61,991 nt of DNA from an uncultured Phascolarctobacterium sp. (GTDB lineage Bacteria; Bacillota; Negativicutes; Acidaminococcales; Acidaminococcaceae), in the NCBI GenBank assembly GCA_937901335.1, contig CALCHC010000113.1:1-61991 (forward strand). Reading direction: 5' to 3'. Under the pieces are notes generated by a model that did no database searches, was not told the origin of the DNA, and saw only the letters and a list, made by a program, of their open reading frames with translations. The position numbers were made by a program, and so were the translations under genes. Shown one piece after another: positions 35,754 to 44,574 of this stretch. Each line of letters begins with the position of its first letter. Position 1 is the stretch's first letter.

Positions 35754-35783
35754 ATTATATATTTTTTCTACCTAAAAAGTCAA
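35754..35783 (-). promoter_or_regulatory. tolC promoter
   Basis: Minus-strand TTGACT (35778-35783), 18-base spacer, TATAAT (35754-35759), placed just after the mlaD stop codon. Confidence 0.7.
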
Positions 35784-35791
35784 ATGGAAAT

Positions 35792-37030
35792 TTAGAAATA
35801 GCTACGCATGCCTACGTAAGTATCGCTCCTATTACCTTTCACATCCATACTTTCACCGTAAAGAGAAAGGTTATCAGTCACGCGAACTTCCCCGCCAACA
35901 CGCAGTTTGGAGTCGTCAAAATCATATAGTTGAGAATAAACTCTAAAGCTTTTACCAAAATCGTAGCTTAAGCCCACACCAAACTCACCTTGCATAGCAC
36001 CCATACTTAAACCTGCGTTGCCATGATATTTAGTAGCGATAAAATCAAATTTATTCTTCTCACCAACATCATAGGCGCCCATATAAATGGTACTATCTTG
36101 AGACGGCGTCAAGGTTACGCCAAGATTACTACGCCAGTCGCTATCTTCAACAGTAGAAGAAACATCCATGCTTAGCCTGGCATCGCTGACAGTGCCTAAA
36201 AGTTTATTGGCTCTGCCACTTGCTTCTTTAACATTAATAAGAGTTTCCTTCAATGCACCCTCAGTTTCAGGGTCAGAAGCAACGTTTTCTAAAGTCTTTG
36301 TAATATGATCAAAGCGTTCTGTAATAGCTTTCATATTAGCAACAATATCTGCAATGTTTTGACCAGTAGCGCCTTTGTTATCTACACCAGCCATTAAGCT
36401 TTCCATATGTGCAGAGATGCCATTCATGCGCACGGTCATTTCTGCCATTTGCTTAACCATGGTATCTAAATTTTGTTGATTAGCCGCAGAAACATCTGCC
36501 ATAGTTTTAGTGATAACTCCCATATTTTTAGAGATTTCACTCATATGTTTAATAGTTTCGCGCATTGCTTGTTGAGTATCTCTGTCACCAAAGATATTTT
36601 GCATTGCATCACCAGATGCAGCAAAGAACTCTTCCATACCGCCACCAGGAATACCTTTAACAGTACTACCTTCACCAATATGACCTTGCTCGAATTTTTT
36701 AGGAGGTACTACGTTAACGAACTTTTCCCCCATAATCCCATCAGAACCAATTGTGAAAATTGCTCCTTTAGGAATCTTAATATCTTTACTAATTTCTGCA
36801 ATAACTGCTACTGCATTGGGTTGTACGTTGATATCTTTTACAGTACCAACTTTTACACCTGCGTAACGAACTACGTGACCAGGCATTAACCCGCTTACTT
36901 GAGGATAATCAATTTGCAGTTTGTAGCCATCATTACCAAAAGTAAATGCACCCATAAAGGTGATGATGCCAGCCAAAATTGCAGCACCACCTAAGGTAAA
37001 TGCACCTACCTTAACCTCACTGCTACCCAT
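35792..37030 (-). CDS. MlaD-type MCE protein with C-terminal beta-barrel-like domain
   Basis: 412 aa, against about 180 for E. coli MlaD. It has an N-terminal membrane helix (about 8-30), one MCE domain (about 38-115), a long helical region (about 130-290), and a C-terminal section (about 295-412) of amphipathic strands ending 'TYVGMRSYF' with a terminal Phe. MCE proteins form hexameric lipid tunnels. The terminal domain resembles an outer-membrane barrel, so the protein could span the whole periplasm, as described for the Mla system of Veillonella parvula. Overlaps mlaF by 8 bases. Confidence 0.9.
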   Translation of the reverse strand: MGSSEVKVGAFTLGGAAILAGIITFMGAFTFGNDGYKLQIDYPQVSGLMPGHVVRYAGVKVGTVKDINVQPNAVAVIAEISKDIKIPKGAIFTIGSDGIMGEKFVNVVPPKKFEQGHIGEGSTVKGIPGGGMEEFFAASGDAMQNIFGDRDTQQAMRETIKHMSEISKNMGVITKTMADVSAANQQNLDTMVKQMAEMTVRMNGISAHMESLMAGVDNKGATGQNIADIVANMKAITERFDHITKTLENVASDPETEGALKETLINVKEASGRANKLLGTVSDARLSMDVSSTVEDSDWRSNLGVTLTPSQDSTIYMGAYDVGEKNKFDFIATKYHGNAGLSMGAMQGEFGVGLSYDFGKSFRVYSQLYDFDDSKLRVGGEVRVTDNLSLYGESMDVKGNRSDTYVGMRSYF

Positions 37031-37790
37031 TTAAATCCTCCTTCTTCAGTTCCTGCCCGCTGATAAATGCGCGTACCACAGGATTACTAATATTCTTAAT
37101 CTCATCGACTGTTCCTACTTGAACAATCTTTCCATTATATAGCATAGCGATACGATCCGCCGCCATAAATACGGATTCCATATCGTGAGTTACTAAAAGT
37201 GAAGCAATGCCTAAACGCTGCTGAGTTTTACGAATTAAACGACTGATGGTCATTGTCATCACGGGATCAAGACCCGCAGTAGGTTCGTCGTAAAAAACTA
37301 TTTGCGGTTCCATTGCTAAAGCTCTTGCCAAACCTACACGCTTTTTCATACCGCCACTAAGTTCTGCCGGCATCATTGCTTCTGTGCCGGGCAACCCTAC
37401 CATTTCCAAAAGTTCCGTAACCCTTGACTGAATTTCTGCCTCCGGCAAATTGAAATGTCTGCGTAAACCGAAAGCTACATTCTCACCAACTGTAAGAAAA
37501 TCAAACAAGGCAGAATATTGGAAAACTACACCCATGTGCTTACGAAGTTCATCCCATTGGGATTCATCGAAGCCATTTGTTTCCTGACCTTGAATAATGA
37601 CACTACCAGATGTCGGTTTTAAAAGACCTGTCATTACTTTTAAAACCGTACTCTTGCCAGTACCAGAAGGCCCGATTACTGCCAAAGTTTCTCCGGGATA
37701 CAGGTCTAAATCTATTTCATCTAAAACGACTTTACTACCAAAAGCAATTTTAAGTTTGCGTACTTTAATTACTGGTTCATTATTAGTCAT
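37023..37790 (-). CDS. mlaF: MlaF-type phospholipid transport ATPase
   Basis: A 255-aa ABC ATPase with Walker A GPSGTGKST (about 38-46), signature LSGGMKKR (about 144-151), typical of MCE-associated ATPases, and Walker B IVFYDEPTAGLDP. It powers lipid movement between inner and outer membrane with MlaE and MlaD, encoded on each side. Spacing to mlaE is 12 bases. Confidence 0.95.
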   Translation of the reverse strand: MTNNEPVIKVRKLKIAFGSKVVLDEIDLDLYPGETLAVIGPSGTGKSTVLKVMTGLLKPTSGSVIIQGQETNGFDESQWDELRKHMGVVFQYSALFDFLTVGENVAFGLRRHFNLPEAEIQSRVTELLEMVGLPGTEAMMPAELSGGMKKRVGLARALAMEPQIVFYDEPTAGLDPVMTMTISRLIRKTQQRLGIASLLVTHDMESVFMAADRIAMLYNGKIVQVGTVDEIKNISNPVVRAFISGQELKKEDLNG

Positions 37791-37802
37791 AGCGCAAACT
37801 CC

Positions 37803-38573
37803 TTAAACATATAACAAGATGGATAAAAAGTAATTAGTAATAAAAATTAAGATAATGGACAGTACTACGGAAGCAGTAGTAGCAAGACCAACGCCTTCCG
37901 CACCGTTAGGAGCATTCAATCCTTTGTAGCAACCAACGATGGCTATAATAGCACCAAAGACGGAGCTTTTAATCATACCGCCGACCATATCGTAAGTTTC
38001 TGCCAAAACCTTAATAGAGTTTTCATAAGTAAAAGTGCTAATACCAGCATAGAAGTGGGCAACAATCCAACCACCAATATTGCCAATTAAGTTGGCAAAC
38101 ACAACCAGTACAGGCATCATTAAAACAATAGCGATAAAACGAGGCACTACCAAGAAGCTAACAGGATTCGCCGCCATTACGCGCAAAGCATCAACCTGTT
38201 CTGTTACCTTCATTGTACCAATTTCTGCAGCAATGGCAGCACCAATTCGACCTGCAACCACTACACCTGTCAGTACAGGAACAAGCTCACGGGACATAGC
38301 AATGGCAACAACGCCACCTACAGAATCAGCGGCACCAAAGCGAACAAATTCTTTCGCCGTTTGTACGGAGAATACCATACCTGTACAAAGAATAGTCATA
38401 AGTACGATGGGTAAACTATCCGCACCTAAAAGTGCCATTTGACGGAATACTTCTTTCATATCAGCATCCTTCAAACGCTTAAGAGTTTCCATAAAGAGAA
38501 TGCTCATACGTCCGGTAGCAGCACAACCATTTATAACGTTTTTACCTATTGTTTGGCATAGCTTTTGAAACAT
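37803..38573 (-). CDS. mlaE: MlaE-type permease
   Basis: 256 aa, about five to six membrane segments, with the MlaE/YrbE motifs 'PIVLMTILCTGMVFSVQ' and 'EIGTMKVTEQVDALRVMA' (the coupling region for MlaF). It is the integral-membrane part of the Mla complex. First gene of the mlaEFD unit; no mlaA, mlaB or mlaC gene accompanies it, so this is a reduced system. Confidence 0.95.
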   Translation of the reverse strand: MFQKLCQTIGKNVINGCAATGRMSILFMETLKRLKDADMKEVFRQMALLGADSLPIVLMTILCTGMVFSVQTAKEFVRFGAADSVGGVVAIAMSRELVPVLTGVVVAGRIGAAIAAEIGTMKVTEQVDALRVMAANPVSFLVVPRFIAIVLMMPVLVVFANLIGNIGGWIVAHFYAGISTFTYENSIKVLAETYDMVGGMIKSSVFGAIIAIVGCYKGLNAPNGAEGVGLATTASVVLSIILIFITNYFLSILLYV

Positions 38574-38608
38574 AACTACCTTTTCAACCTCTATTGTTTT
38601 TCATCCTA

Positions 38609-38614
38609 ATTATA
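38609..38614 (-). promoter_or_regulatory. Possible -10 box of the mlaEFD unit
   Basis: A perfect minus-strand TATAAT, about 36 bases before the mlaE ATG, in the 75-base gap after the preceding gene. No convincing -35. Confidence 0.4.
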
Positions 38615-38648
38615 CAATAAAAATATGGCTTTTTCTTGACACTTCTGA

Positions 38649-40313
38649 TTATTTATCCACGTGCAAAGTAATTTCCTTGTCACCATCGATAATAAAATCA
38701 AAAGCTTTCTTTTGTTTGTAAGGACTGCCTTGCAACATTCCTGCCAAACCTGCTTCGGGCATATTCTCTGCTTTCATGGCAGAAGGAACTCCGGAAGCCA
38801 AATCTATGATAAGCTCATTATTTTTATCAGCTTCATTAAACTTCTTGACGAAATCATTTAAAGAAACTTTAGTTTCTTTTTCTTTAACAGGCATGCCTTC
38901 TTCCTGTTGTTTGCGTAACAATTTTTGCGCCCAAGCTAAACTGCTACCACCACGCACACTTAAAGGCATTTTGCCACCGGGATGATTTTTCGGAACAGTG
39001 AAGTAAGCAGTCTTAGTAAATTCCTTACCACGATAAGGCTTCAAGGTAACTTCAAAAGGAACCTTGTCCCCCGGTTTCACATCACGTTTAGGAGTGCTTA
39101 CTTTAGTGATTTCTGCAACTTGAACTTCGTCGGTAAGCTCTGCGTTCACAGTGATTCCGTAAATATCGATAGCTTCAAATTTATTTAGGCTCAAAATATT
39201 AGCGGCTTCTACCATTTCAAAATTAATTACATTAGCTAAACCGCTAGAAGCATAATACATATTTTCTCTATCAATAGTAACTAGTTTATTATCTTTATCC
39301 TTGCCACTAATTTCAAAATGCAAACGAGCAGTACCGCCACCTTTTCTATCCATGGTTTTAGTAACGGTGTTATAAACTGCTGCATCTAAAATAGCAGGCA
39401 CAAGTTTTTCATCTTCAATGATATTCACGCGTACAGCAGTATTTTGACCACGAGCAACATCACTTACAGAAACGAAAACAGGAATGGAAGCAGGAGCTTT
39501 ACCTTCCTTGCCACCAATACCACTTGCTCTATCTTGGGTGAAGCTACCAATAACTTCGCCAAGATTGCCAACTTTATAGCTGCTTTGGAGATTGGGAATA
39601 CAACCTAAAACCCAAACCTTGTTCATAAAGAAATTACATTCGCCACGTTGCATAAAGGGATGACCAAAAGCAAGCACATTGCCCTTATCATCAACCCAGG
39701 TTACAGTTCCTAAAGCGCCAAGGGTTAAATCGCCTTGCATGATGGACGCACCAACAGCACTACCAGCTTCAAGCTCGCCTACATTTTCAGTGCCTGTGCC
39801 ACCGCCAACAGTAGCTTCTAAACCTAAACCTTGCAAACGTTCTTGCAAATATTCCATACCCATCGGGGTAAAACCGCCTGCCAAAAGGCCTGTGCTTTTC
39901 GGAAGCCAGTCACCACTTCTGGATGCAGGAGTATCTAACAGTTTGAGCATATTATGAATAGGAGTCAAGAAGCAGTAGTGAGGATCATTGAAGGTTTTAC
40001 CAAAAGCAACTGCACCAACTAAACGACCGTCAATATAAACAGGACTACCGCTCATTCCTTGGGCAACGCCACCAGTTTTTTCAATCAAGTCACCATAAAG
40101 ACGCACTAAAATACTGTGCCCTGCAGCTTCACTGCCAGTTACACCTATAACTTCTACGTTAAATTCTTCAATTGTATCGCCTTTGATTACTGTTTTACCA
40201 ATACCTTGCATCCCTGGTTTCAAATCTTTTATGGGCATTAACGGCACATTAGCAAATGCTACACAAGTAAAGCAGCACAGCAATAAACCTAAGATAAATC
40301 CTTTAAACTTCAT
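38649..40313 (-). CDS. SpoIVB-type peptidase S55 domain protein
   Basis: 554 aa from the ATG at 40313 (AGGAGC 5 bases upstream; 40340 lacks a site). A signal peptide ends near Ala21. Motifs are 'LKPGMQGIGKTV' (31-42), the serine-protease-like GMSGSPVYIDG (86-96) and LAFGHPF (214-220). In SpoIVB of Bacillus the catalytic His precedes the Ser; here the Ser motif comes first. The family occurs widely in non-sporulating diderms, with unknown substrate. Remaining sequence is beta-rich and ends 'ITLHVDK'. It probably acts in the periplasm and has its own promoter. Confidence 0.8.
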   Translation of the reverse strand: MKFKGFILGLLLCCFTCVAFANVPLMPIKDLKPGMQGIGKTVIKGDTIEEFNVEVIGVTGSEAAGHSILVRLYGDLIEKTGGVAQGMSGSPVYIDGRLVGAVAFGKTFNDPHYCFLTPIHNMLKLLDTPASRSGDWLPKSTGLLAGGFTPMGMEYLQERLQGLGLEATVGGGTGTENVGELEAGSAVGASIMQGDLTLGALGTVTWVDDKGNVLAFGHPFMQRGECNFFMNKVWVLGCIPNLQSSYKVGNLGEVIGSFTQDRASGIGGKEGKAPASIPVFVSVSDVARGQNTAVRVNIIEDEKLVPAILDAAVYNTVTKTMDRKGGGTARLHFEISGKDKDNKLVTIDRENMYYASSGLANVINFEMVEAANILSLNKFEAIDIYGITVNAELTDEVQVAEITKVSTPKRDVKPGDKVPFEVTLKPYRGKEFTKTAYFTVPKNHPGGKMPLSVRGGSSLAWAQKLLRKQQEEGMPVKEKETKVSLNDFVKKFNEADKNNELIIDLASGVPSAMKAENMPEAGLAGMLQGSPYKQKKAFDFIIDGDKEITLHVDK

Positions 40314-40339
40314 ATTTGCTCCTAACTCTATATATCGCA

Positions 40340-40367
40340 AAACCGGCGGGACTAGCCACGCCGGTTT
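40340..40367 (-). terminator. GC-rich hairpin in the leader of the S55 gene
   Basis: A perfect 9-bp stem (40340-40348 with 40359-40367), 10-base loop, then TTTTGCG on the minus strand. It lies between the promoter at 40387-40415 and the ribosome site of the S55 gene. It may end transcripts from the upstream glycosidase gene (stop at 40420), act as an attenuator, or stabilise the message. Confidence 0.6.
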
Positions 40368-40386
40368 ATTAGTCTACTATATTAAT

Positions 40387-40415
40387 ATTATACAACTAAA
40401 CAAAAGCGTTTACAA
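40387..40415 (-). promoter_or_regulatory. Promoter of the S55-domain gene
   Basis: Minus-strand TTGTAA (40410-40415), 17-base spacer, TATAAT (40387-40392), immediately after the stop of the 40420 gene. The hairpin described above follows within the transcribed leader. Confidence 0.65.
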
Positions 40416-40419
40416 GCAA

Positions 40420-41814
40420 TCAATACTTAGGGAACAAGCCAAGCGCCATACTTACAGGACGTTCCCAACCATCGGAAGGTTTGTTGACGATTTCACCATT
40501 AATTACCATTACACTGGAACCGCCGCCGTCAAGATTAACAGCATCCCTTGCACCTAAACGCAAGAAATAAGTAGCAAGTTCTTGCAATGTCAAGCCTTTG
40601 GAATTAGTGCTACGACCATCAACGACGAGAACGAGGACTGTACCATCCTGTTTCAAACCTATGGCAGTACGAGGAGCACGACCAATGGCAATGTCCCTAG
40701 CAATACATTCTTCTTTGCTACGGACATTAACCTTACCAGCTTCCAAAATCAACGGGCCACCGCCTACAACTATGGAAGCTTCGTTAGCAGCAGGAACATT
40801 CAATTCTTGCACAAGATTTACTTCATCGCCTACCGCAATACCACGCAGTAAATACTTATTAGCCAAACCATGAGCAGATACAACTACAGTTCCAGGTTCA
40901 ATTGTCATATTCCCTTTATTAGAAACTGCAATTACTTTACCATCACGAATTTTAATTTCGCGACCCCATTGGTTTGTCTTGGTGCTTTTTCCATAGTATT
41001 CATTGAAAAGAACTACATCTTCTGCAATTCTGGCACGATTCATCCCTTTGATAGCAAGCTCTCCGCCTTTGAAACGCAGTACGCCATTATAAGCAACATC
41101 TTTCACAATGAATCGAGACTTGCCATTATCTACATAAGCGCTTCGCGGAGTACTGTCCACGCTCATAAAATTACCTTTATCTTTAGTTACGCCAATAACC
41201 CAACCATCTCTATCAAAATAGGAAGCGTTCACAGCAGCCTTTAACTTGCGACGAGCTGCTTCACGAGACAAGTAACCTCTGCCATTGTAAGCACCTGCTG
41301 CAGAAAAAGGACGTAATTCAAATTTAGCTTTAGGCGCTACGCTTAAAAGGCAAGCTTGAATTTGCGTACCATTCATTTCATCTTGAATGTAGGTATAGGT
41401 AACACCTTTTGCCAAAACTTTTTCCTGTTTCAGCAATTCAATACGATACACATCAATTACCAAACGATTAGGTTCAGTGTATTGTAAAACTTTGTATTGG
41501 CAATCTTTAAGCATATTAATTGTAAGTTGGCTGGAATTTCTTCTGGTTGGTACCAATTGAGCAGAACGTACAATATTATCTTTTATTGCCATATTGATTT
41601 GTTTTGTTCCACTTTTGGGAAGCTGAATAACGAGCTTTTTACCAGTTTGTTCAACCTTATATGCCACAGGTTTCTCGCTATCCAAAACGAAACGTACACG
41701 TGCAGGACTTACGCTACTACGCATATTAGTTATTGGAGCTGCGTACACAATGGATACGTTTGCTATTACCAGCATTACTACTACCAATGCTTTAAGTAAA
41801 TTCTTACAAATCAT
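40420..41814 (-). CDS. AMIN-domain phosphodiester glycosidase family protein
   Basis: 464 aa with a signal peptide (ending near YAA, residue 26), an N-terminal AMIN-like beta domain (about 30-125), which in other proteins directs binding to peptidoglycan or the envelope, and a NAGPA (DUF2233) domain (about 215-464). The NAGPA domain has 'AVNASYFD', 'RTAIGLKQDG' and the terminal 'LDGGGSSVMVINGE' block. NAGPA-type enzymes cleave phosphodiester-linked sugars, and bacterial members are thought to act on envelope glycopolymers. Located after mreB. Substrate not known. Confidence 0.82.
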   Translation of the reverse strand: MICKNLLKALVVVMLVIANVSIVYAAPITNMRSSVSPARVRFVLDSEKPVAYKVEQTGKKLVIQLPKSGTKQINMAIKDNIVRSAQLVPTRRNSSQLTINMLKDCQYKVLQYTEPNRLVIDVYRIELLKQEKVLAKGVTYTYIQDEMNGTQIQACLLSVAPKAKFELRPFSAAGAYNGRGYLSREAARRKLKAAVNASYFDRDGWVIGVTKDKGNFMSVDSTPRSAYVDNGKSRFIVKDVAYNGVLRFKGGELAIKGMNRARIAEDVVLFNEYYGKSTKTNQWGREIKIRDGKVIAVSNKGNMTIEPGTVVVSAHGLANKYLLRGIAVGDEVNLVQELNVPAANEASIVVGGGPLILEAGKVNVRSKEECIARDIAIGRAPRTAIGLKQDGTVLVLVVDGRSTNSKGLTLQELATYFLRLGARDAVNLDGGGSSVMVINGEIVNKPSDGWERPVSMALGLFPKY

Positions 41815-41906
41815 TTTGTATCATTCCTAATTTAAAATTTATCTGCTTTTAATCATTAATTTGAATGCAATAAATTTTGCAATTAATTAATACTTCAAAA
41901 CCACAT

Positions 41907-41936
41907 AAAGGGACTACTCTTTCGAATAGTCCCTTT
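41907..41936 (-). terminator. Hairpin terminator after mreB
   Basis: A 13-bp stem (one G-U pair) capped by a GAAA tetraloop on the minus-strand RNA, 12 bases after the mreB stop. Only TTTAT follows, so termination strength is uncertain. Confidence 0.7.
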
Positions 41937-41947
41937 AAATCCATTAT

Positions 41948-42970
41948 TTAAACAAGATTAGAAGAAGTATAAATAGTACCGGGGTGCAGTTTATCAAGGC
42001 TTTGCAATGCTTTACCAGTACCAACTGCTACGCAATCCAACGGATTTTCTGCAATGTGAATATCAATGCCGGTTTCAGCTTGCATAATTTCAGCCAAACC
42101 ATCAAGAAGAGCACCGCCACCAGTCAGATAAATACCATTATCTACAATGTCAGAAGCAAGTTCAGGCGGGCATTTTTCCAAAACGCCACGTACTGCTGCA
42201 ATCAAGGAAGCAACGGAATCTTCCAATGCATTACGACAATCAGCAGAAGTTACGCTGAAAGTAGTGGGCAAACCAGTAACCATATCACGACCACGTACTT
42301 CGATAGCAGTATCGCGACCATTTTTAGAAACGGTTGCTACAGTCAATTTGATTTCTTCTGCAGTACGTTCGCCAATCAATACGTTGTGAACACGTTTTAC
42401 GTGACGCACGATGCATTCGTCAAAATGGTCACCGCCAATACGAACGGAAGAACTTACAACAATGCCACCCAAGCTCAATACTGCGATATCAGTAGTACCA
42501 CCACCAATATCAACAACCATATTGCCACGAGGCACAGAAATATCAATGCCTGCACCTAAAGCTGCAGCCAAAGGTTCTTCAATCAAATAAGTTTTAGAAG
42601 CGCCACCTTGGGTAGTAGCTTCCATAACTGCACGTTTTTCTACAGAAGTAATGCCAATGGGAACGCAAGTCATAACACGGGGTTTAAAGAACAGGCACTT
42701 ACCTGCTACTTTTTCAATTACGTGTGCCAAAAGTTTTTGAGTAATAGTATAGTTAGCGATTACGCCTTCTTTGAGGGGGCGAATAGCAACAATGTTTCCG
42801 GGAGAACGGCCCAACATTTCGCGAGCAGCATCACCAACAGCCAAAACTTTGTTGCGAGCTTTATCAATAGCTACAACGGAAGGCTCTTTTAAAACTACAC
42901 CTTTACCTCTAACAAACACCAGAATATTAGCAGTACCTAAGTCAATACCGATATCCATGCTTTTAAACAT
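41948..42970 (-). CDS. MreB/Mbl-family actin-like protein
   Basis: 340 aa with the actin-fold nucleotide motifs: IGIDLGTANI (about 7-16), 'VVDIGGGTTDIAVL' (about 160-173) and LTGGGALLDGL (about 288-298). MreB-type filaments guide lateral wall synthesis. Placement downstream of the ATP synthase and murA matches mbl of Bacillus rather than the mreBCD site. AGGAG precedes the ATG. Confidence 0.93.
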   Translation of the reverse strand: MFKSMDIGIDLGTANILVFVRGKGVVLKEPSVVAIDKARNKVLAVGDAAREMLGRSPGNIVAIRPLKEGVIANYTITQKLLAHVIEKVAGKCLFFKPRVMTCVPIGITSVEKRAVMEATTQGGASKTYLIEEPLAAALGAGIDISVPRGNMVVDIGGGTTDIAVLSLGGIVVSSSVRIGGDHFDECIVRHVKRVHNVLIGERTAEEIKLTVATVSKNGRDTAIEVRGRDMVTGLPTTFSVTSADCRNALEDSVASLIAAVRGVLEKCPPELASDIVDNGIYLTGGGALLDGLAEIMQAETGIDIHIAENPLDCVAVGTGKALQSLDKLHPGTIYTSSNLV

Positions 42971-42987
42971 TTCGTTTATCTCCTGTC

Positions 42988-44247
42988 TTATACATCAACG
43001 CGCTCAATGTCTGCGCCCAAATTCTTCAACTTTTCTACAATATCTTCGTAGCCACGATCAATATGATGTAAATCGCCAATGCGAGTTTCACCTTCAGCCA
43101 CAAGTCCTGCCAAAATCATTGCAGCACCTGCACGCAAGTCAGTAGCACGCACATCGCAGCCTACTAATTTAGCAGGGCCTTCGATATTTGCACTGCGGTC
43201 AGCAGTAGTAATAGTTGCACCCATACGGTTCAACTCTTCAACATGCATAAAGCGATTTTCAAAAACTGTTTCTGTAACTTTACTATTACCTTCAGAAACA
43301 ACCATCATCGCCATAATTTGTGCTTGCATATCAGTGGGGAACCCAGGATAAGGCAAAGTTTTAACGCTTACACCTTTCAGTGTTCCGTTACCAATAACAC
43401 GCACTTTATCAATATCTTCCTCAACGATTGCACCTGCTTCACGAAGTTTAGCAATCAAAGGTTTTTGATGTTCAGGAAGAACATTATCTACAATAACATC
43501 GCCACCGGTCATGGCAGCAGCAATCATATAGGTACCAGCTTCAATACGGTCAGGAATAATAGTGTAATCTGCACCATGAAGTTCTTTTACACCTTCAATG
43601 CGAATTACGTCAGTACCTGCACCACGAATCTTAGCACCCATTTTATTTAAATAGCTGGCAAGCGCAACGATTTCAGGTTCTTCAGCTGCGTTTTCCAAAA
43701 TAGTAACGCCTTCTGCCAAAGCTGCAGCCATCATTACGTTTTCAGTAGCGCCAACGCTAGGGAAGTCAAAATAAATGGTAGCACCTTTCAGGCCATTAGG
43801 AGTGGTAGCTTCAATGAAACCATCTTGTTGATCAAGAACAACACCTAAAGCTTCAAAGCCTTTCAAGTGAATATCAACAGGACGTGCACCAATTGCACAA
43901 CCACCAGGCATATAAATACGAGCCTTACCCATACGCGCGAGGAGAGGTCCCATTACAAAGAAGGACGCACGCATATTGCGCATAAGTTCACAGGGAGGTT
44001 CGTAAGATTCTACCACAGTACTATCTATATCTAAGCAATTCTTTTCTTTGCTTTCTACTTTTATACCTAAGCTTCTTAACACTTCGCTGATGGTACGCAC
44101 GTCTTCCAACATAGGTACTTCATCGAAATGACTAGGGGAAGTACCCATAATAGATGCAGCAATAATCGGCAGAACCGCATTTTTTGCGCCACTGGTTTTT
44201 ACTGTACCTACAAGGCGTTTACCACCTTTAACAATCAATTTTTCCAA
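42988..44247 (-). CDS. murA: UDP-N-acetylglucosamine 1-carboxyvinyltransferase
   Basis: MurA adds enolpyruvate to UDP-GlcNAc, the first step of peptidoglycan synthesis, and competes with LpxA for the same substrate. The 419-aa length and motifs (KTSGAKNAVLP near 18-28, GGCAIGARPVD with the active-site Cys near 115) are canonical, and the Cys form is the fosfomycin-sensitive type. The start codon is TTG at 44247, with AGGAGG 6 bases upstream. Confidence 0.97.
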   Translation of the reverse strand: MEKLIVKGGKRLVGTVKTSGAKNAVLPIIAASIMGTSPSHFDEVPMLEDVRTISEVLRSLGIKVESKEKNCLDIDSTVVESYEPPCELMRNMRASFFVMGPLLARMGKARIYMPGGCAIGARPVDIHLKGFEALGVVLDQQDGFIEATTPNGLKGATIYFDFPSVGATENVMMAAALAEGVTILENAAEEPEIVALASYLNKMGAKIRGAGTDVIRIEGVKELHGADYTIIPDRIEAGTYMIAAAMTGGDVIVDNVLPEHQKPLIAKLREAGAIVEEDIDKVRVIGNGTLKGVSVKTLPYPGFPTDMQAQIMAMMVVSEGNSKVTETVFENRFMHVEELNRMGATITTADRSANIEGPAKLVGCDVRATDLRAGAAMILAGLVAEGETRIGDLHHIDRGYEDIVEKLKNLGADIERVDV

Positions 44248-44268
44248 AGTAATCCTCCTGCCGGTTTA

Positions 44269-44454
44269 TCATCTACCTAATCTTTGACGGTCAGCAAGAA
44301 TGTTATAGTAAGTTTCTTTTTCCATCAATTCACGGCGAATAAGTTTCTTCTTTTCTTCATCGGTACATTCTGCCAAGCATTGGCGCAGGTACGCAATGTC
44401 CTGTTTCAAGTGCAGCATAGAATTACCAGTCAAGCTATCAATAATATCGGACAT
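44269..44454 (-). CDS. Small unrecognised helical protein before murA, 61 aa
   Basis: A short, highly charged protein, predicted nearly all helical (Leu/Glu/Lys/Arg heptads from about residue 14 to 57), with no signal or metal motif. AAGGAGGG before its ATG and an excellent promoter upstream show it is a real gene, the first of the murA-mreB unit. Bacillus carries ywmB at this point, but no similarity is evident. Function unknown. Confidence 0.75.
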   Translation of the reverse strand: MSDIIDSLTGNSMLHLKQDIAYLRQCLAECTDEEKKKLIRRELMEKETYYNILADRQRLGR

Positions 44455-44488
44455 ATTACGCCCTCCTTAAAATTGTACTCATCTATTG

Positions 44489-44518
44489 ATTATAGCAAAT
44501 TACACTGGTAAATTACAA
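44489..44518 (-). promoter_or_regulatory. Promoter of the 61-aa gene, murA and mreB
   Basis: Minus-strand TTGTAA (44513-44518), 18-base spacer, TATAAT (44489-44494), with TGC before the -10 (extended -10), about 35 bases before the first ATG. Confidence 0.7.
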
Positions 44519-44520
44519 TA

Positions 44521-44554
44521 AAAAAATAAACCCCGCCTCTTTCGAGACGGAGTT
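44521..44554 (-). terminator. Terminator of the ATP synthase operon
   Basis: An 11-bp stem (44529-44539 with 44544-44554, two G-U pairs in the RNA) capped by a GAAA tetraloop and followed on the minus strand by TTATTTTTT. It lies 20 bases after the atpC stop. Confidence 0.88.
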
Positions 44555-44574
44555 TTGTTTGGCATTGTAATGTA

